Notes: generated by a model not told the origin, from the letters alone. Counted from the first letter of the stretch, positions 36,555-47,115 are shown. The stretch is 64,000 nt of DNA from Hyphomicrobiales bacterium (GCA_900474095.1 UCOA01000066.1:1-64000); one strand, 5' to 3'. Translations and numbers: made by a program.

Positions 36555-37394
36555 TTACAAGTCCGGCTCGCCCATATCTGCGGCGGTTTGTGGCTCCTCG
36601 GGCACCATTGTTTCATCAAGCGGTACTGGCATTGCACTGAAATCGCGGGGATCGCCTCCGAAAAACCCGAGACGGGATTTTTTCGCAGCTTCCACCTTGT
36701 TCTCGAGCGGCGATCCGACCGCTGTTTCCGCCCAGCCATTTTCGGCGAGCCAGACGGCGGGATCGGTGTTGTTGACGGTGCAGGTGGTGGTCAGAGTCCC
36801 CTTCCAGCCGTTCTTCGGGACGTCGCAGAGGAGCGCGCGCGCTCTGAGGAAATTGCGGAATGCGGTGCGTGCAACGATACCGCAGGGCCAGCTCTTGCCA
36901 TCGGCGTCGCACGTCCGCTCGGCGTCCTGCGAGACGACCCCGTCAAGCTGCAGCAGGCGGTCGCCGTCGAACTGGATAAGGCCCGCCGAAAGAGCGATCG
37001 GATGGCGAAGAACGGATGGAACCGGCTCCGGCTTTGCCACGGGCTCGGAGAGCGGCTGGCGCGCCTCGATCCGCTCGAGCGGCTTTGTCACCACCTCTTC
37101 TGGCAAGCCGAATTGTTCCGGCGCGATGTCACGCACGGATTTGCCTTCGGGGTCGGCCGTGTTGTTTTCAGCCGGATCGATCGGCACTGCCTCGCCGCCG
37201 TCCGTGTCCGCTTCGCCGATGTCCGTGCCGCCACCCAAATCGGGCACGTCATTGAGATCAGGCGTCTCGAGCGTGAATTCCGATACGGTCGCGCTTTGCC
37301 GTCCCTGTATGGCCGATGCACCGCTTTCCAGAAGCACGACCGTCAGAAAAATGCCGAACAATCCGCCGGCGGCGGTGGTGAGGTGCCGCTTCAT
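36555..37394 (-). CDS. Thermonuclease-like (SNase-fold) exported protein
   Basis: The 279-aa product has an N-terminal membrane segment/signal (TAAGGLFGIFLTVVLLESGA). An acidic, proline-rich linker is followed by a C-terminal domain with LQLDGVVSQDAERTCDADGK, PCGIVARTAFRNFLRARALL and VWLAENGWAETA, resembling the staphylococcal-nuclease fold (strand set, then the ENGWA helix). Several catalytic arginine/aspartate positions are not clearly conserved, so it may not cut nucleic acid. It is 13 bases downstream of the S24 regulator gene, probably one operon. Confidence 0.65.
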   Translation of the reverse strand: MKRHLTTAAGGLFGIFLTVVLLESGASAIQGRQSATVSEFTLETPDLNDVPDLGGGTDIGEADTDGGEAVPIDPAENNTADPEGKSVRDIAPEQFGLPEEVVTKPLERIEARQPLSEPVAKPEPVPSVLRHPIALSAGLIQFDGDRLLQLDGVVSQDAERTCDADGKSWPCGIVARTAFRNFLRARALLCDVPKNGWKGTLTTTCTVNNTDPAVWLAENGWAETAVGSPLENKVEAAKKSRLGFFGGDPRDFSAMPVPLDETMVPEEPQTAADMGEPDL

Positions 37395-37407
37395 GAGGAA
37401 AACTGTC

Positions 37408-38073
37408 CTATTGGCTGGCCCAGATAATACGGGCTATCCACTCGACCTCGCTGAGCTCGAATGTGCGGTTCGGATGATCCGGGTTGAGCGAAAGCAGCTC
37501 GATGCCGCGCGCAGTCTGGCGTACCAGCACCTTGGCCATGACCTCGCCCTCGGTGGTCTTCACCACGACGCGGTCACCGCGGCGGATCTGCGCGCCGGGT
37601 TCGACGATCAGCACGTCGCCGTCCCGGTAGAGCGGCAGCATGCTGTCCCCCTGGATTTCCAGCGCATAGACGCCGGCCTTGGCGCCCGGTGCTGCCGGAA
37701 ACTCGACCACGTCCCAGCCCTGGCCGGCCGGAAAGCCGCCATCGTCGAAAAAGCCTCCGGCTCCGGCCTGGGCGAAGCCGAGCAGGGGGATAGAGCCTGT
37801 TTGCGGCGGAAAGGCGCCTTCCGGCAAGGCGCCGGAAGACGGTCCCGGGCGTAGGAATTCCATAAACTGGGTGATCGTCGAGCCGGTGGCATCAAGAACC
37901 TTGGCGATTGATTCCGTCGAAGGCCAGCGCTCGCGTCCGTCAGCAGAGTGCCGCTTGGATTTGTTGAACGACGTCGGATCGAGCCCCGCCCGCCGGGCGA
38001 GACCCGAAGGGGATAGCTGATGACGCTCGGCGAGCGCATCGATCGCGCCCCAAATCCGGTCATGTGAAAACAT
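37408..38073 (-). CDS. LexA-like repressor: XRE-type HTH plus S24 peptidase domain
   Basis: The 221-aa protein has an N-terminal helix-turn-helix (QLSPSGLARRAGLDPTSFNK) and a C-terminal S24 self-cleaving domain with the catalytic serine in EIQGDSMLPLYRDGD and lysine in VVVKTTEGEVMAKVL. Such proteins repress stress or prophage genes and lose repression on RecA-type signals or alter by cofactor binding. No prophage genes are nearby. ATG 38073 starts exactly at the HTH; the frame is open to 38214 but that part is arginine-rich noise. Confidence 0.85.
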   Translation of the reverse strand: MFSHDRIWGAIDALAERHQLSPSGLARRAGLDPTSFNKSKRHSADGRERWPSTESIAKVLDATGSTITQFMEFLRPGPSSGALPEGAFPPQTGSIPLLGFAQAGAGGFFDDGGFPAGQGWDVVEFPAAPGAKAGVYALEIQGDSMLPLYRDGDVLIVEPGAQIRRGDRVVVKTTEGEVMAKVLVRQTARGIELLSLNPDHPNRTFELSEVEWIARIIWASQ

Positions 38074-38438
38074 CGTTGGGCATCCTGCGGGCGGTGAAGC
38101 GTGGCGCCTTCTTCTGCTGTTTGGCTTGCCGTTTGGCGGGAACATTAGCGAAAACGCGCCCTTTAGTAAAGTGTACGAGGAAAATAATCCTGCAACTGCG
38201 CTGTTTCGACACAATCATCTGATTGAAATGCGAGGCTTGCCGCCTGAACGCGCAGGCTTCTCTTTTCCGCCGGAGATTTTCGAGGGCGAAACCGCGGGAC
38301 TTTCGCCGAAACGGCTGCCCGCGACCCCGCTTTACCGTGAACTCGGCCATAATCCCCTTCAATTCCGGCGCAAAGGACCCCATATCTTCGGCACAAGGCA
38401 CGCCTCGCGGCCGGGAGAGAACAACAGGATTGGGTTTG

Positions 38439-39461
38439 ATGTTTAGATTTGGACGCGTTCTTGCGACGGTTGCCGTCGCTTCGATGGTTATGCTGACGGT
38501 GGTTGATCTCGCCGAGGCGCGGCGCGGCGGCAGTTTCGGCAGCCGCGGCTCGCGGACATTTTCGACGCCGCCGGTCACCCGCACCGCACCGGCAGACGCA
38601 ACGCCGATCAACCGGACGATGACGCCGCAGACCCAGGGTACCGGCCAGACGACGACTGGACAGCAGAATACGGGCCAGGCGGCTCGTCCCGGCGCGCAGC
38701 GCCCGGGTGGCCTGTTTGGTGGTTTTGCCGGCTCCATGCTCGGCGGTCTGGCGCTGGGCGGCCTGATCGGCATGATGATGGGCAACGGGCTTGGCGGTGC
38801 CGCCGGCTTCCTCGGTCTCATCCTGCAGATGGCGCTTCTCGCCGGTGCCGTCATGCTCGCAATGCGCTTCTTCCGTGGCCGCCAGACGGCATCGCCGGCC
38901 GGCTATGCGCCGCGTGAGGCAGCCGGATATTCCGGCGGCTCGCCGATGCAGGGTTTTGGCACCCAGGGTTCCGGCATGCCTTCGTTCAAGATCCCGCAGA
39001 TCGGTGGCGGCGCCCGGCAGGAGCCGGTCCGCAGCGCTGAACAGTCTGACGAAATCGGCGTCGGCGGGGATGATCTCGACCAGTTCGAGACCATGCTGAA
39101 AGAGGTTCAGGCAGCCTACGCCGCCGAGGACTACGCCACGCTGCGCAAACTGACGACTCCGGAGGCGATGTCCTGGCTGGCCGAGGAACTGAGCGAGAAT
39201 GCCACCAAGGGCCTGAAGAACGAGGTCAGGGACGTGCATCTGGTGCAGGGCGACGTATCGGAAGCCTGGCGCGAGGACGGCGATGAATACGCAACCGTCG
39301 CCATGCGCTACGAGAGCATCGACGTCACCCGCGACCGCGCCACCGGCCGGGTGGTCGAGGGCGATCCGGACAATCTGACCGAGGTCGTCGAACTCTGGAC
39401 CTTCCTGCGCAAGCGCGGTGGCGACTGGCAGGTCTCGGCGATTCAGGGCATGGCGGCCTGA
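38439..39461 (+). CDS. Tim44-like domain membrane protein
   Basis: The 340-aa protein has an N-terminal signal/membrane segment (VLATVAVASMVMLTVVDLAE), then a low-complexity Gly/Thr/Gln region. A glycine-rich double membrane segment follows (GSMLGGLALGGLIGMMMGNG and FLGLILQMALLAGAVMLAMR), and a C-terminal Tim44/NTF2-like domain (QFETMLKEVQAAYAAEDYAT to WQVSAIQGM). Alphaproteobacterial relatives are inner-membrane proteins of unsettled role. Start ATG 38439 follows CAGGA. Confidence 0.85.
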   Translation: MFRFGRVLATVAVASMVMLTVVDLAEARRGGSFGSRGSRTFSTPPVTRTAPADATPINRTMTPQTQGTGQTTTGQQNTGQAARPGAQRPGGLFGGFAGSMLGGLALGGLIGMMMGNGLGGAAGFLGLILQMALLAGAVMLAMRFFRGRQTASPAGYAPREAAGYSGGSPMQGFGTQGSGMPSFKIPQIGGGARQEPVRSAEQSDEIGVGGDDLDQFETMLKEVQAAYAAEDYATLRKLTTPEAMSWLAEELSENATKGLKNEVRDVHLVQGDVSEAWREDGDEYATVAMRYESIDVTRDRATGRVVEGDPDNLTEVVELWTFLRKRGGDWQVSAIQGMAA

Positions 39462-39487
39462 GGGGCCGCCCCCAACGGCTACCCCTC

Positions 39488-39510
39488 GACCGCCGGCCTT
39501 GCCGGCGGTC
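39488..39510. terminator. GC-rich stem-loop between convergent genes
   Basis: GACCGCCGGC and GCCGGCGGTC, a perfect 10-bp stem with a three-base loop, fills the 49-bp gap between the Tim44-like gene and the convergent gene that ends at 39511. There is no T-run, so it may work as a two-way barrier or a transcript end structure. Confidence 0.5.
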
Positions 39511-39861
39511 CTATCCTTCCGCATCCTCTCCCCCGAACAGTCTTGCGGCTTCGGCCAGAGTGGCTTCCTGGCGATACGCACCTTCGCGAATGCAGGGTGG
39601 AAAGGAGGTTAGGTAGCGGCCCGACTTTACCTGTGCCTCTGACAGAAATCCCTTGCAGGCCTTTGCCCGGCGGCAGGAGGAGAGCTTGCAGGTCTTCCAA
39701 TAGCCGAGCGAACTGGTGGAGAACTGGAGGAATTTCTGGCTCTCATGCTGCTGCTGGCTTTCGGTCAGCCGCTCGAATTCGCCTACGGTGAAGCCGGGCA
39801 GATAGGGTTCGGCGTCTTCTTCTTCCTGAATGCGCTGCCATTCTTCCTTGCTTCTGACCAT
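39511..39861 (-). CDS. cysteine-containing hypothetical protein
   Basis: The 116-aa product starts MVRSKEEWQRIQEEEDAEPY. ATG 39861 follows a GGTGG ribosome site. The middle carries a compact cysteine group, TCKLSSCRRAKACKG, plus a later Cys (PPCIRE), a pattern that could bind a metal. Other parts are helical and charged. I recognise no named family. The longer upstream reading is arginine-rich and unlikely. Confidence 0.65.
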   Translation of the reverse strand: MVRSKEEWQRIQEEEDAEPYLPGFTVGEFERLTESQQQHESQKFLQFSTSSLGYWKTCKLSSCRRAKACKGFLSEAQVKSGRYLTSFPPCIREGAYRQEATLAEAARLFGGEDAEG

Positions 39862-40376
39862 CGTTTTCCACCTTTCCTTTGCGCACGTCTTTGCGGTCAC
39901 GCGGCAGGTCTGCCCGTGTCGAGATCCGTGGAGAGCCCACACGAATGCGGAACCTCATTTGATTTTTTAGTCTGTGGCTCCGCACTCGCGTGGCCTTCGA
40001 CGTTCTTTCGGGGCTTCCGGCCCCTACAGGTGATCGCCTCGCCTCGCTGCGTGGCTTTCTTCACGACATCCTTTCGGGACGTCCGGCCACTTGCACGGCT
40101 CAACCGAACCGGACCTGGCGATCCGGGGGAGGCTTGATAGGCTGCCCCAAGGACAGGGCCGCCATGGCTTTCACCTCCCTGGCCGTTCCCGCACGTTACG
40201 GATCAAACCAGGGCGCCGGCCTCCGCCTGCCCGCGACCGTCTCGCGAAACACTCCGGCGACGGAGGCAAGGGTGAGTATGGGGCAGGTTTTCGGGGCGGG
40301 GATGAGAGGGGATGAATTTTCCCGAGCCTGACGGGCAAGCCATTGGAATGATTGACGCGGTTCGGCGACGCGGCGA
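39862..40376. other. 515-bp region without a convincing gene, containing an imperfect direct repeat
   Basis: No frame here has both a ribosome site and protein-like composition. Two copies of a ~21-bp sequence (TTCTTTCGGGGCTTCCGGCC at 40009 and TCCTTTCGGGACGTCCGGCC at 40070) lie 61 bp apart, with GC-rich potential stems and an ACTAAAAAATC stretch on the reverse strand. It could encode a structured RNA, but it does not match RNase P, tmRNA or SRP RNA as far as I can see. Confidence 0.4.
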
Positions 40377-40928
40377 TTAGTGGTCCGCGAGTTTGGCGAT
40401 CGCCTTCCTGAGGCGGGCGGCGCGGATCTCCGGCGTGGTGGCTTTCAGGAGAGGCAGGATCAGGGCGTATTGGCTGCTCTTGTCGAGCTGTGCGAAGGCC
40501 GTTTCAGCGCGCGCGTTTTCGCCAAGGGCGGCCGCGACATCGTCCGGCAGGCCGGCCCTGCGCTGCGGCTCATAGGCGACCGCCCACCGCCCGTCGGCCT
40601 GTGCCGCAGCGACCTGCGCCAAACCGGCCGGCCGCATCCGCCCGGCATCGGCGAGCGCTGTGACCCGTTCGACATTAAGCCTCGACCACGGGCTCTTGCG
40701 CCCTCGGGGCGAATAGCGCTGCAGGTACGCGTGCGCGTCGTGTCCCCTTCGCTGGCTGTCGATCCAGCCATAGCAGAGGGCAACGTCGAGCGCCTCGCCG
40801 ATGGTGATCAGGGGTCTGGCCGAGCCCTTCTTGGCGATGAGCAGCCAGACGCCGGAGGACCGCGCGTGGTTTTCGGCGAGCCAGGATTCCCATTCGGCGG
40901 GGGTAGTGAAGGTGAAGGGGGTGTTCAT
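40377..40928 (-). CDS. YdeI/OmpD-associated family protein
   Basis: The 183-aa product has the family opening TPAEWESWLAENHARSSGVW and the core GEALDVALCYGWIDSQRRG and SPRGRKSPWSRLN. It ends in the basic helical tail with ATTPEIRAARLRKAIAKL. These cytosolic proteins (DUF1801/Bacteriocin-protection YdeI-Omp_Rhc type) have no firm biochemical role. The start at 40928 fits the conserved N-terminus. Confidence 0.83.
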   Translation of the reverse strand: MNTPFTFTTPAEWESWLAENHARSSGVWLLIAKKGSARPLITIGEALDVALCYGWIDSQRRGHDAHAYLQRYSPRGRKSPWSRLNVERVTALADAGRMRPAGLAQVAAAQADGRWAVAYEPQRRAGLPDDVAAALGENARAETAFAQLDKSSQYALILPLLKATTPEIRAARLRKAIAKLADH

Positions 40929-41050
40929 GGATGGTCCGGGTCGGGTGGCTGATGAGGGGAGTGTACTGCGTGCGGGGCGTCTGGCTAGGTGCGGTTGTTG
41001 TGTCGTCACCGGGTGGGGTGCTCTTCAGAGCCAATTGTTTGCTCCAAAAA

Positions 41051-41197
41051 CTCCGTCATCCCTGTGCTTGTCACAGGGATCCAGCCGCCGCGCGTCTGCG
41101 CGGCGAGGGGACTTGTTGTCGTATCGGCAGAGGCAAGTCTTTCGTGCCGCAGACGCGACGCTGCTGGATTCCTGTGACGAGCACAGGAATGACGGAG
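41051..41197. repeat. 147-bp palindromic dispersed repeat (MITE-like)
   Basis: The ends are inverted: CTCCGTCATCCCTGTGCTTG at 41051 pairs with CAGGAATGACGGAG at the right end, and inner parts (TCTGCGCGGCG against CGCAGACGCGACG) also pair. Translated, it gives the familiar WIPVTSTGMTE nonsense peptide that appears in many rhizobial annotations, so it is a dispersed, non-coding repeat. It occupies the middle of the 414-bp gap between the YdeI-like and FadB-like genes; nothing else is seen there. Confidence 0.75.
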
Positions 41198-41342
41198 GAG
41201 AGAGGGTGCGCGGGCAGTTTCATCGTCTTGTGACGATGTCATCGCGCCGGAATTCACGGCGGAATATTCAAAAGGGCATCACGCAGCGCCTCAAAAAACA
41301 GGCCCCGGAGGGCCTGTCCGATCCATTATCGTTTTGGCAATC

Positions 41343-43556
41343 TCACGCAGCCTTGACCCCAGCCCCATACGGATCAAACCGCCCGTAAAACGTCTCATCC
41401 TTCGCCGCCATGTCCTTGAGCAGCGGCGTTGGCCGGAAATGTTCCCCGTAAGACGCAGCCAGCTTTTCGCACAGTTCCACGAACGTCTTCACGCCCATGC
41501 CGTCGATGTAGCTCAGCGTGCCGCCGGTGTAGGGTGCGAAGCCGAAACCGAGAATGGAGCCGACATCGGCCTCGCGGGGGTCGGTGACGATGCCCTCTTC
41601 CATGGTGCGGGCGGCTTCGAGCGCGATGGTGACGAGGAAGCGCTGCTTGATCGTCTCGACGTCGAAGTCTTCCGCCGGCTTCTGCTCGTAGAGGTCCTTG
41701 AGGCCTGGCCAGAGTGATTTCTTGGCGGGCTTGGCCGGATAGTCGTAGAAGCCCTTGCCGTTCTTGCGGCCGCGGCGGTCGAGATCGTCGACGAGCTTGT
41801 TGATCAGCGCCATGTGGCGGGGATCGACCGAGGCCGCGCCAAGGTCGGCGATCGAGGCTTTCAGGATCTTCTGGGAGAGGTCGATCGCCACCTCATCGTT
41901 GAGCGACAGCGGTCCGACCGGCATGCCGGCCATCTTGGCGGCATTTTCGATCATCGCCGCCGGCACGCCTTCGATCAGCATGTCATAGGCTTCGTGGATA
42001 TAGCGGAAGACGCAGCGGTTGACATAGAAGCCGCGCGTGTCGTTGACAACGATCGGCGTCTTCTTGATGGCGGCGACGAAATCGAGTGCTGTGGCCAGCG
42101 CCTTGTCACCTGTTTCCTTGCCGAGGATGACCTCCGTAAGCATCATCTTCTCGACCGGCGAGAAGAAATGGATACCGATGAACTGGCCCGGGCGCTTCGA
42201 GTTTTTCGCAAGGCCGGTGATCGGCAGGGTCGAGGTGTTGGAGGCAAAGATGGCGTCTTCGCCAAGGACCGCCTCGACCTGTTCGATCACTTGCCTCTTC
42301 ACCTGACGGTCCTCGAATACGGCCTCGACGACGAGCTTGACGTCCTTCAGGTCGTTGTAATCGGCCGAGGGGGTGATGCGGGCAAGAAGCGCGGTTGCCT
42401 CGTCCTGCGTCAGCCGTCCCTTACCGATCGAATCCTTGACCAGCCCTTCCGAATGGGCCTTGCCCTTCTCGGCGGCTTCCATGTCGCGGTCGATCAGGGT
42501 GACCTCGATGCCGGCGGCGGCTGCGACATAGGCGATCGAGGCGCCCATGAAGCCGGCGCCGACGACGCCGATCTGCTTGAGGTCCGACTTCGCAATGCCG
42601 GCCGGGCGGCGGGCGCCCTTGCCGAGTTCCTGCATCGAAATGAACAGCGAGCGGATCATCGAGAAGGCCTCGGTGGTCTGCAGGATCTCGGTGAAATAGC
42701 GCTGCTCGATCTTCAGGCCGGTATCGAAGGGAACCTGCAGGCCTTCATAGACGCATTTGAGGATGGCAAGGCCGCCCGGATAGTTGCCGGCGGTTTCGCG
42801 GCGCAGGATGGCGGAGGCGGCCGGCCAGAGCTGGGCCGCGGCCGGCGTCCAGATGCCGCCACCGGGCACCTTGTAGCCCTTCTCGTCCCACGGCTGGACG
42901 GGCTTCAGGCCGTTCTTGATCATCGCCTTCGCGGCATTGATCAGTTCGGCGGGCTCGGCGATCTCGTGGATCAGGCCCATGGCCTTGGCGCGCTGCGGGG
43001 TGAGCGACGAGCCTGTCGTCATCATCTGCAATGCGTCCTGCGCATTGGTGAGCCGGGGGACGCGCTGCGTGCCGCCGGCGCCCGGGAAGATGCCGACCTT
43101 GACTTCGGGCAGGGCGATCTTGACGGATTTCGAGTTGGCGGCGACGCGACCGTGGCAAGCCAATGACAATTCAAATGCGCCGCCCATGCAGGTGCCGTTG
43201 ATGGCCGAGACCCACGGCTTGCCTGAGGTTTCCAGCTTGCGGAACAGGCCGGTCATCTGGCCGGTCAGATCGAACAGCTTTTGCGCCGCGTTTTCCGGAT
43301 CGAGCTTCTTCTGCTCGGCCTGAAAGGTGAACATGGCCTTGATCATCGACAGGTCTGCGCCGCCGGAGAAGGTCGACTTGCCGGAGGTGAAGACGACGCC
43401 CTTGACGGCCTCGTCCGCCGTGGTCTCGCCGACGATGGCATCGAGTTCCTTCATGACCTCGGCCGTGAAGACATTCATCGACTTGTCGGGCATGTTCCAG
43501 GTGACAAGGGCTATGCCGTCGGCGTCGGTTTCGATGGTGAAATTGGTGTAGCTCAT
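41343..43556 (-). CDS. fadB: Bifunctional enoyl-CoA hydratase/3-hydroxyacyl-CoA dehydrogenase
   Basis: The 737-aa multifunctional beta-oxidation protein is the alpha subunit type (FadB/FadJ). The N-terminal crotonase domain contains INGTCMGGAFELSLACHGRV and a PEVKVGIFPGAGGTQRVPR stretch with the catalytic glutamate. The Rossmann NAD domain follows with VGAGFMGASIAYVAAAAGIE and FIGIHFFSPVEKM, then the two C-terminal dehydrogenase repeats. ATG 43556 is the conserved start. It is the last gene of the acyl-CoA dehydrogenase-fadA-fadB group and partners FadA. Confidence 0.94.
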   Translation of the reverse strand: MSYTNFTIETDADGIALVTWNMPDKSMNVFTAEVMKELDAIVGETTADEAVKGVVFTSGKSTFSGGADLSMIKAMFTFQAEQKKLDPENAAQKLFDLTGQMTGLFRKLETSGKPWVSAINGTCMGGAFELSLACHGRVAANSKSVKIALPEVKVGIFPGAGGTQRVPRLTNAQDALQMMTTGSSLTPQRAKAMGLIHEIAEPAELINAAKAMIKNGLKPVQPWDEKGYKVPGGGIWTPAAAQLWPAASAILRRETAGNYPGGLAILKCVYEGLQVPFDTGLKIEQRYFTEILQTTEAFSMIRSLFISMQELGKGARRPAGIAKSDLKQIGVVGAGFMGASIAYVAAAAGIEVTLIDRDMEAAEKGKAHSEGLVKDSIGKGRLTQDEATALLARITPSADYNDLKDVKLVVEAVFEDRQVKRQVIEQVEAVLGEDAIFASNTSTLPITGLAKNSKRPGQFIGIHFFSPVEKMMLTEVILGKETGDKALATALDFVAAIKKTPIVVNDTRGFYVNRCVFRYIHEAYDMLIEGVPAAMIENAAKMAGMPVGPLSLNDEVAIDLSQKILKASIADLGAASVDPRHMALINKLVDDLDRRGRKNGKGFYDYPAKPAKKSLWPGLKDLYEQKPAEDFDVETIKQRFLVTIALEAARTMEEGIVTDPREADVGSILGFGFAPYTGGTLSYIDGMGVKTFVELCEKLAASYGEHFRPTPLLKDMAAKDETFYGRFDPYGAGVKAA

Positions 43557-43588
43557 GATGGGGTTCTCTCCCTGAAATTCATTCACAG

Positions 43589-43804
43589 TCAAAAGACGAA
43601 AAGCGCCAAGCAAAGCCCGCCAACAAGGACGAGGATGGTCCACAAAATCGCACGGTTTTCCGCGCGCAAACGGCGAACATGTTCGCCCGTCCCGGTGCGG
43701 GTGGAAGCCTCGTAGGCGTCCTTCATGTCCCTCTCCAGATTGTGATGGGCGAACTCTTCCTCGATCTCGTTGTCCCGTTGCTCGTAGACTTCGCGCCTCG
43801 GCAT
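43589..43804 (-). CDS. small membrane protein between fadA and fadB
   Basis: The 71-aa product has a charged helical N-terminus (RREVYEQRDNEIEEEFAHHN) and one C-terminal transmembrane helix (AILWTILVLVGGLCLALFVF), so it is probably tail-anchored. AGGAGC precedes the ATG. It sits 11 bases after fadA and 32 before fadB in the same direction, so it is translated with the beta-oxidation genes. Function unknown. Confidence 0.7.
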   Translation of the reverse strand: MPRREVYEQRDNEIEEEFAHHNLERDMKDAYEASTRTGTGEHVRRLRAENRAILWTILVLVGGLCLALFVF

Positions 43805-43815
43805 ATTGCTCGCTC

Positions 43816-45024
<1,209 letters not shown>

Positions 45025-45066
45025 TGTGTTTTCTCCCTATCGGCGATTGGCCGTGAATTCATTGTT

Positions 45067-45200
45067 CCTCTTCTCCCCAGCGGGGAGAGCAACGCGAGGC
45101 GATGAGGGGTCTCCGGCAAAGCCGGAGCCAGAAAAAGCCACGCCTTCGGCGCCCCTCATCCGGCCCTTCGGGCCACCTTCTCCCCGCTGGGGAGAAGAGG
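45067..45200. repeat. inverted repeat with 12-bp perfect ends
   Basis: CCTCTTCTCCCC (45067-45078) and GGGGAGAAGAGG (45189-45200) bracket a region with further small palindromes (CTCCGGCAAAGCCGGAG, GGCCCTTCGGGCC). It fills the fadA-dehydrogenase gap and resembles the repeat at 60024-60123, so it is a dispersed intergenic element. Confidence 0.6.
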
Positions 45201-45209
45201 CAAGCTCAA

Positions 45210-47006
45210 TCAGAACGCGGCTGCATCCAGCGCCATCAGCGTATCGGCGCCGGCTTCAATGCGGGCCTTGCGCAGGGCGGTTTCCGGCATGATGCGTTCC
45301 ATGAAGAACGTGGCCGTGACGAGCTTGTTCTTCAGGTAGGTTTCGCGGGCCGTGTCGCCGGCGGCGAGTTTTTCCTCGGCGGTCTTGGCGATCTTCGCCC
45401 ACATGTAGCCGAGAACGACGAGGCCGAAGAGGTGCATGTAGTCGGTCGAGCCGGCGCCGGCATTGTCAGGCTTGGCCATGGCATTGCCCATGAACCACAT
45501 GGTCGCCGCCTGCAGGTCGTTCAAGCCCTTCTTCAGGCCCTTGGTGTAGGTAACGAGCTTTTCGTCGGAACGGTTTTCCTCGCAGAAATCGCCAATTTCC
45601 TTGAACAAGGCGGTGATCGCCCGGCCGCCGTTCAGCGCCAGCTTGCGGCCGACGAGATCGAGTGCCTGGATGCCGTTGGCGCCTTCGTAGATCATGGCGA
45701 TGCGGGCATCACGGACATACTGGCTCATGCCGTGTTCTTCGATATAGCCGTGGCCGCCGAAGACCTGCTGGGCCATGACGGCATGGTCGAAGCCCTTGTC
45801 GGTCAAGACGCCCTTGAGGATCGGCGTCATCAGGCCGAGGATGTCGGCGGCGGTCTGGCGATCCTTTTCATTGTCGCCGCGATGGGCGATGTCGGATTTC
45901 AGCGCCGTCCAGAGCGTGAAGGCGCGGCCAGCCTCGTTGAAGGCCTTGATGGTCATCAGGACGCGGCGGATGTCGGGATGGACGATGATCGGGTCGGCCT
46001 TCTTGTCCGGTGCCTTGGCGCCGGAGAGCGCGCGGCCCTGGATGCGGTCGCGGGCATAGCCGGCGGCGTTCTGATAGGCGACTTCGGCGATCGACAGGCC
46101 CTGCATGCCAACACCGAGGCGAGCCTCGTTCATCATCACGAACATGGCGTTCAGGCCCTTGTTCTCCGCGCCGATGAGATAGCCGGTCGCCTCGTCATAG
46201 TTCATGACGCAGGTCGAATTGCCGTGAATGCCCATCTTGTGCTCGATCGCACCGCAGGAAACCGTGTTACGGGCGCCGACTGCGCCGCCTGCTTCGACGT
46301 GGAACTTCGGCACGATGAACAGCGAGATGCCCTTCACCCCTTCCGGTGCGCCCTCGATGCGGGCGAGCACCAGGTGGATGATGTTGTCCGCCATGTCGTG
46401 TTCCCCGGCGGAGATGAAGATCTTCTGGCCGGAAATCCTGTAGGAACCGTCAGCCTGCGGCACGGCCTTGGTGCGAAGCAAGCCGAGATCGGTGCCGCAA
46501 TGGGGTTCGGTGAGGTTCATGGTGCCGGTCCAGTCGCCCGTGACCATCTTCGGCAGATAGGTTTCCTTCTGGGCATCGGTGCCGTGCACGAGGATCGCGG
46601 CGATCGCGCCCTGGGTGAGGCCCGGATACATGGTCAGCGCCATGTTGGCCGAGGACATATATTCGCCGACGGCAGTGTGGAGCGTGTAGGGCAAGCCCTG
46701 GCCGCCGAATTCTTCCGGCACGGCAAGCCCGAGCCAACCGCCTTCGCGGTAAAGATCGAATGCCTGCTTGAAACCCTTCGGCGTCGTCACCGTGGCATCG
46801 TCGTTGCGCTTGCAGCCTTCCTGGTCGCCGGAGAGATTGACCGGGAACAGGACCTGCTCAGCCAGTTTCGCCGCCTCGCCGACAATCGCCTCGATCATGT
46901 CTGGCGTCGCATCGGCAAAGCCGGGCAGGTTGTTGTAGCGCTCGATGCCGAGAACGTCGTTCAGAATGAAAAGCGTGTCTTCTACCGGGGCCTTGTAGCT
47001 GGGCAT
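45210..47006 (-). CDS. Acyl-CoA dehydrogenase (C-terminally extended, FadE5/DmdC-like)
   Basis: The 598-aa FAD enzyme introduces the first double bond in beta-oxidation. [40 protein letters not shown] and the [20 protein letters not shown] region with adjacent [18 protein letters not shown] show the dehydrogenase fold. The length is ~200 residues beyond ordinary family members, as in FadE5 and DmdC types. Chain-length preference cannot be told. An operator-like palindrome lies 86 bases upstream. Confidence 0.93.
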   Translation of the reverse strand: MPSYKAPVEDTLFILNDVLGIERYNNLPGFADATPDMIEAIVGEAAKLAEQVLFPVNLSGDQEGCKRNDDATVTTPKGFKQAFDLYREGGWLGLAVPEEFGGQGLPYTLHTAVGEYMSSANMALTMYPGLTQGAIAAILVHGTDAQKETYLPKMVTGDWTGTMNLTEPHCGTDLGLLRTKAVPQADGSYRISGQKIFISAGEHDMADNIIHLVLARIEGAPEGVKGISLFIVPKFHVEAGGAVGARNTVSCGAIEHKMGIHGNSTCVMNYDEATGYLIGAENKGLNAMFVMMNEARLGVGMQGLSIAEVAYQNAAGYARDRIQGRALSGAKAPDKKADPIIVHPDIRRVLMTIKAFNEAGRAFTLWTALKSDIAHRGDNEKDRQTAADILGLMTPILKGVLTDKGFDHAVMAQQVFGGHGYIEEHGMSQYVRDARIAMIYEGANGIQALDLVGRKLALNGGRAITALFKEIGDFCEENRSDEKLVTYTKGLKKGLNDLQAATMWFMGNAMAKPDNAGAGSTDYMHLFGLVVLGYMWAKIAKTAEEKLAAGDTARETYLKNKLVTATFFMERIMPETALRKARIEAGADTLMALDAAAF

Positions 47007-47091
47007 GTTTCGTGTTCCTCACCTGTAACCGTGTCGCGGGGCAAGCCTCTCCTGGGCGCCGCACCCTGTCATTTTCAGCATGCTACAAAAC

Positions 47092-47115
47092 TTTGACGTT
47101 TGCGTAAACGTCAAA
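47092..47115 (-). promoter_or_regulatory. operator-like palindrome before acyl-CoA dehydrogenase
   Basis: TTTGACGTTT and AAACGTCAAA surround a four-base centre. Read toward the gene, TTGACG can be the -35 with TTTGTA 19 bp later, the long spacer typical of MerR-controlled promoters. It matches the site at 20941 closely. LiuR-type control of acyl-CoA catabolism is a reasonable guess from known alphaproteobacterial regulons. Confidence 0.6.

Noticed and set aside
39897-40103. RNase P, tmRNA or a 68-codon basic ORF in the 515-bp gap
   Set aside because: Hallmark sequences of the known RNAs are absent; the ORF is low-complexity and has no ribosome site.
45102-47096. 664-codon plus-strand frame opposite the acyl-CoA dehydrogenase
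   Set aside because: Antisense artefact of GC-rich coding sequence.
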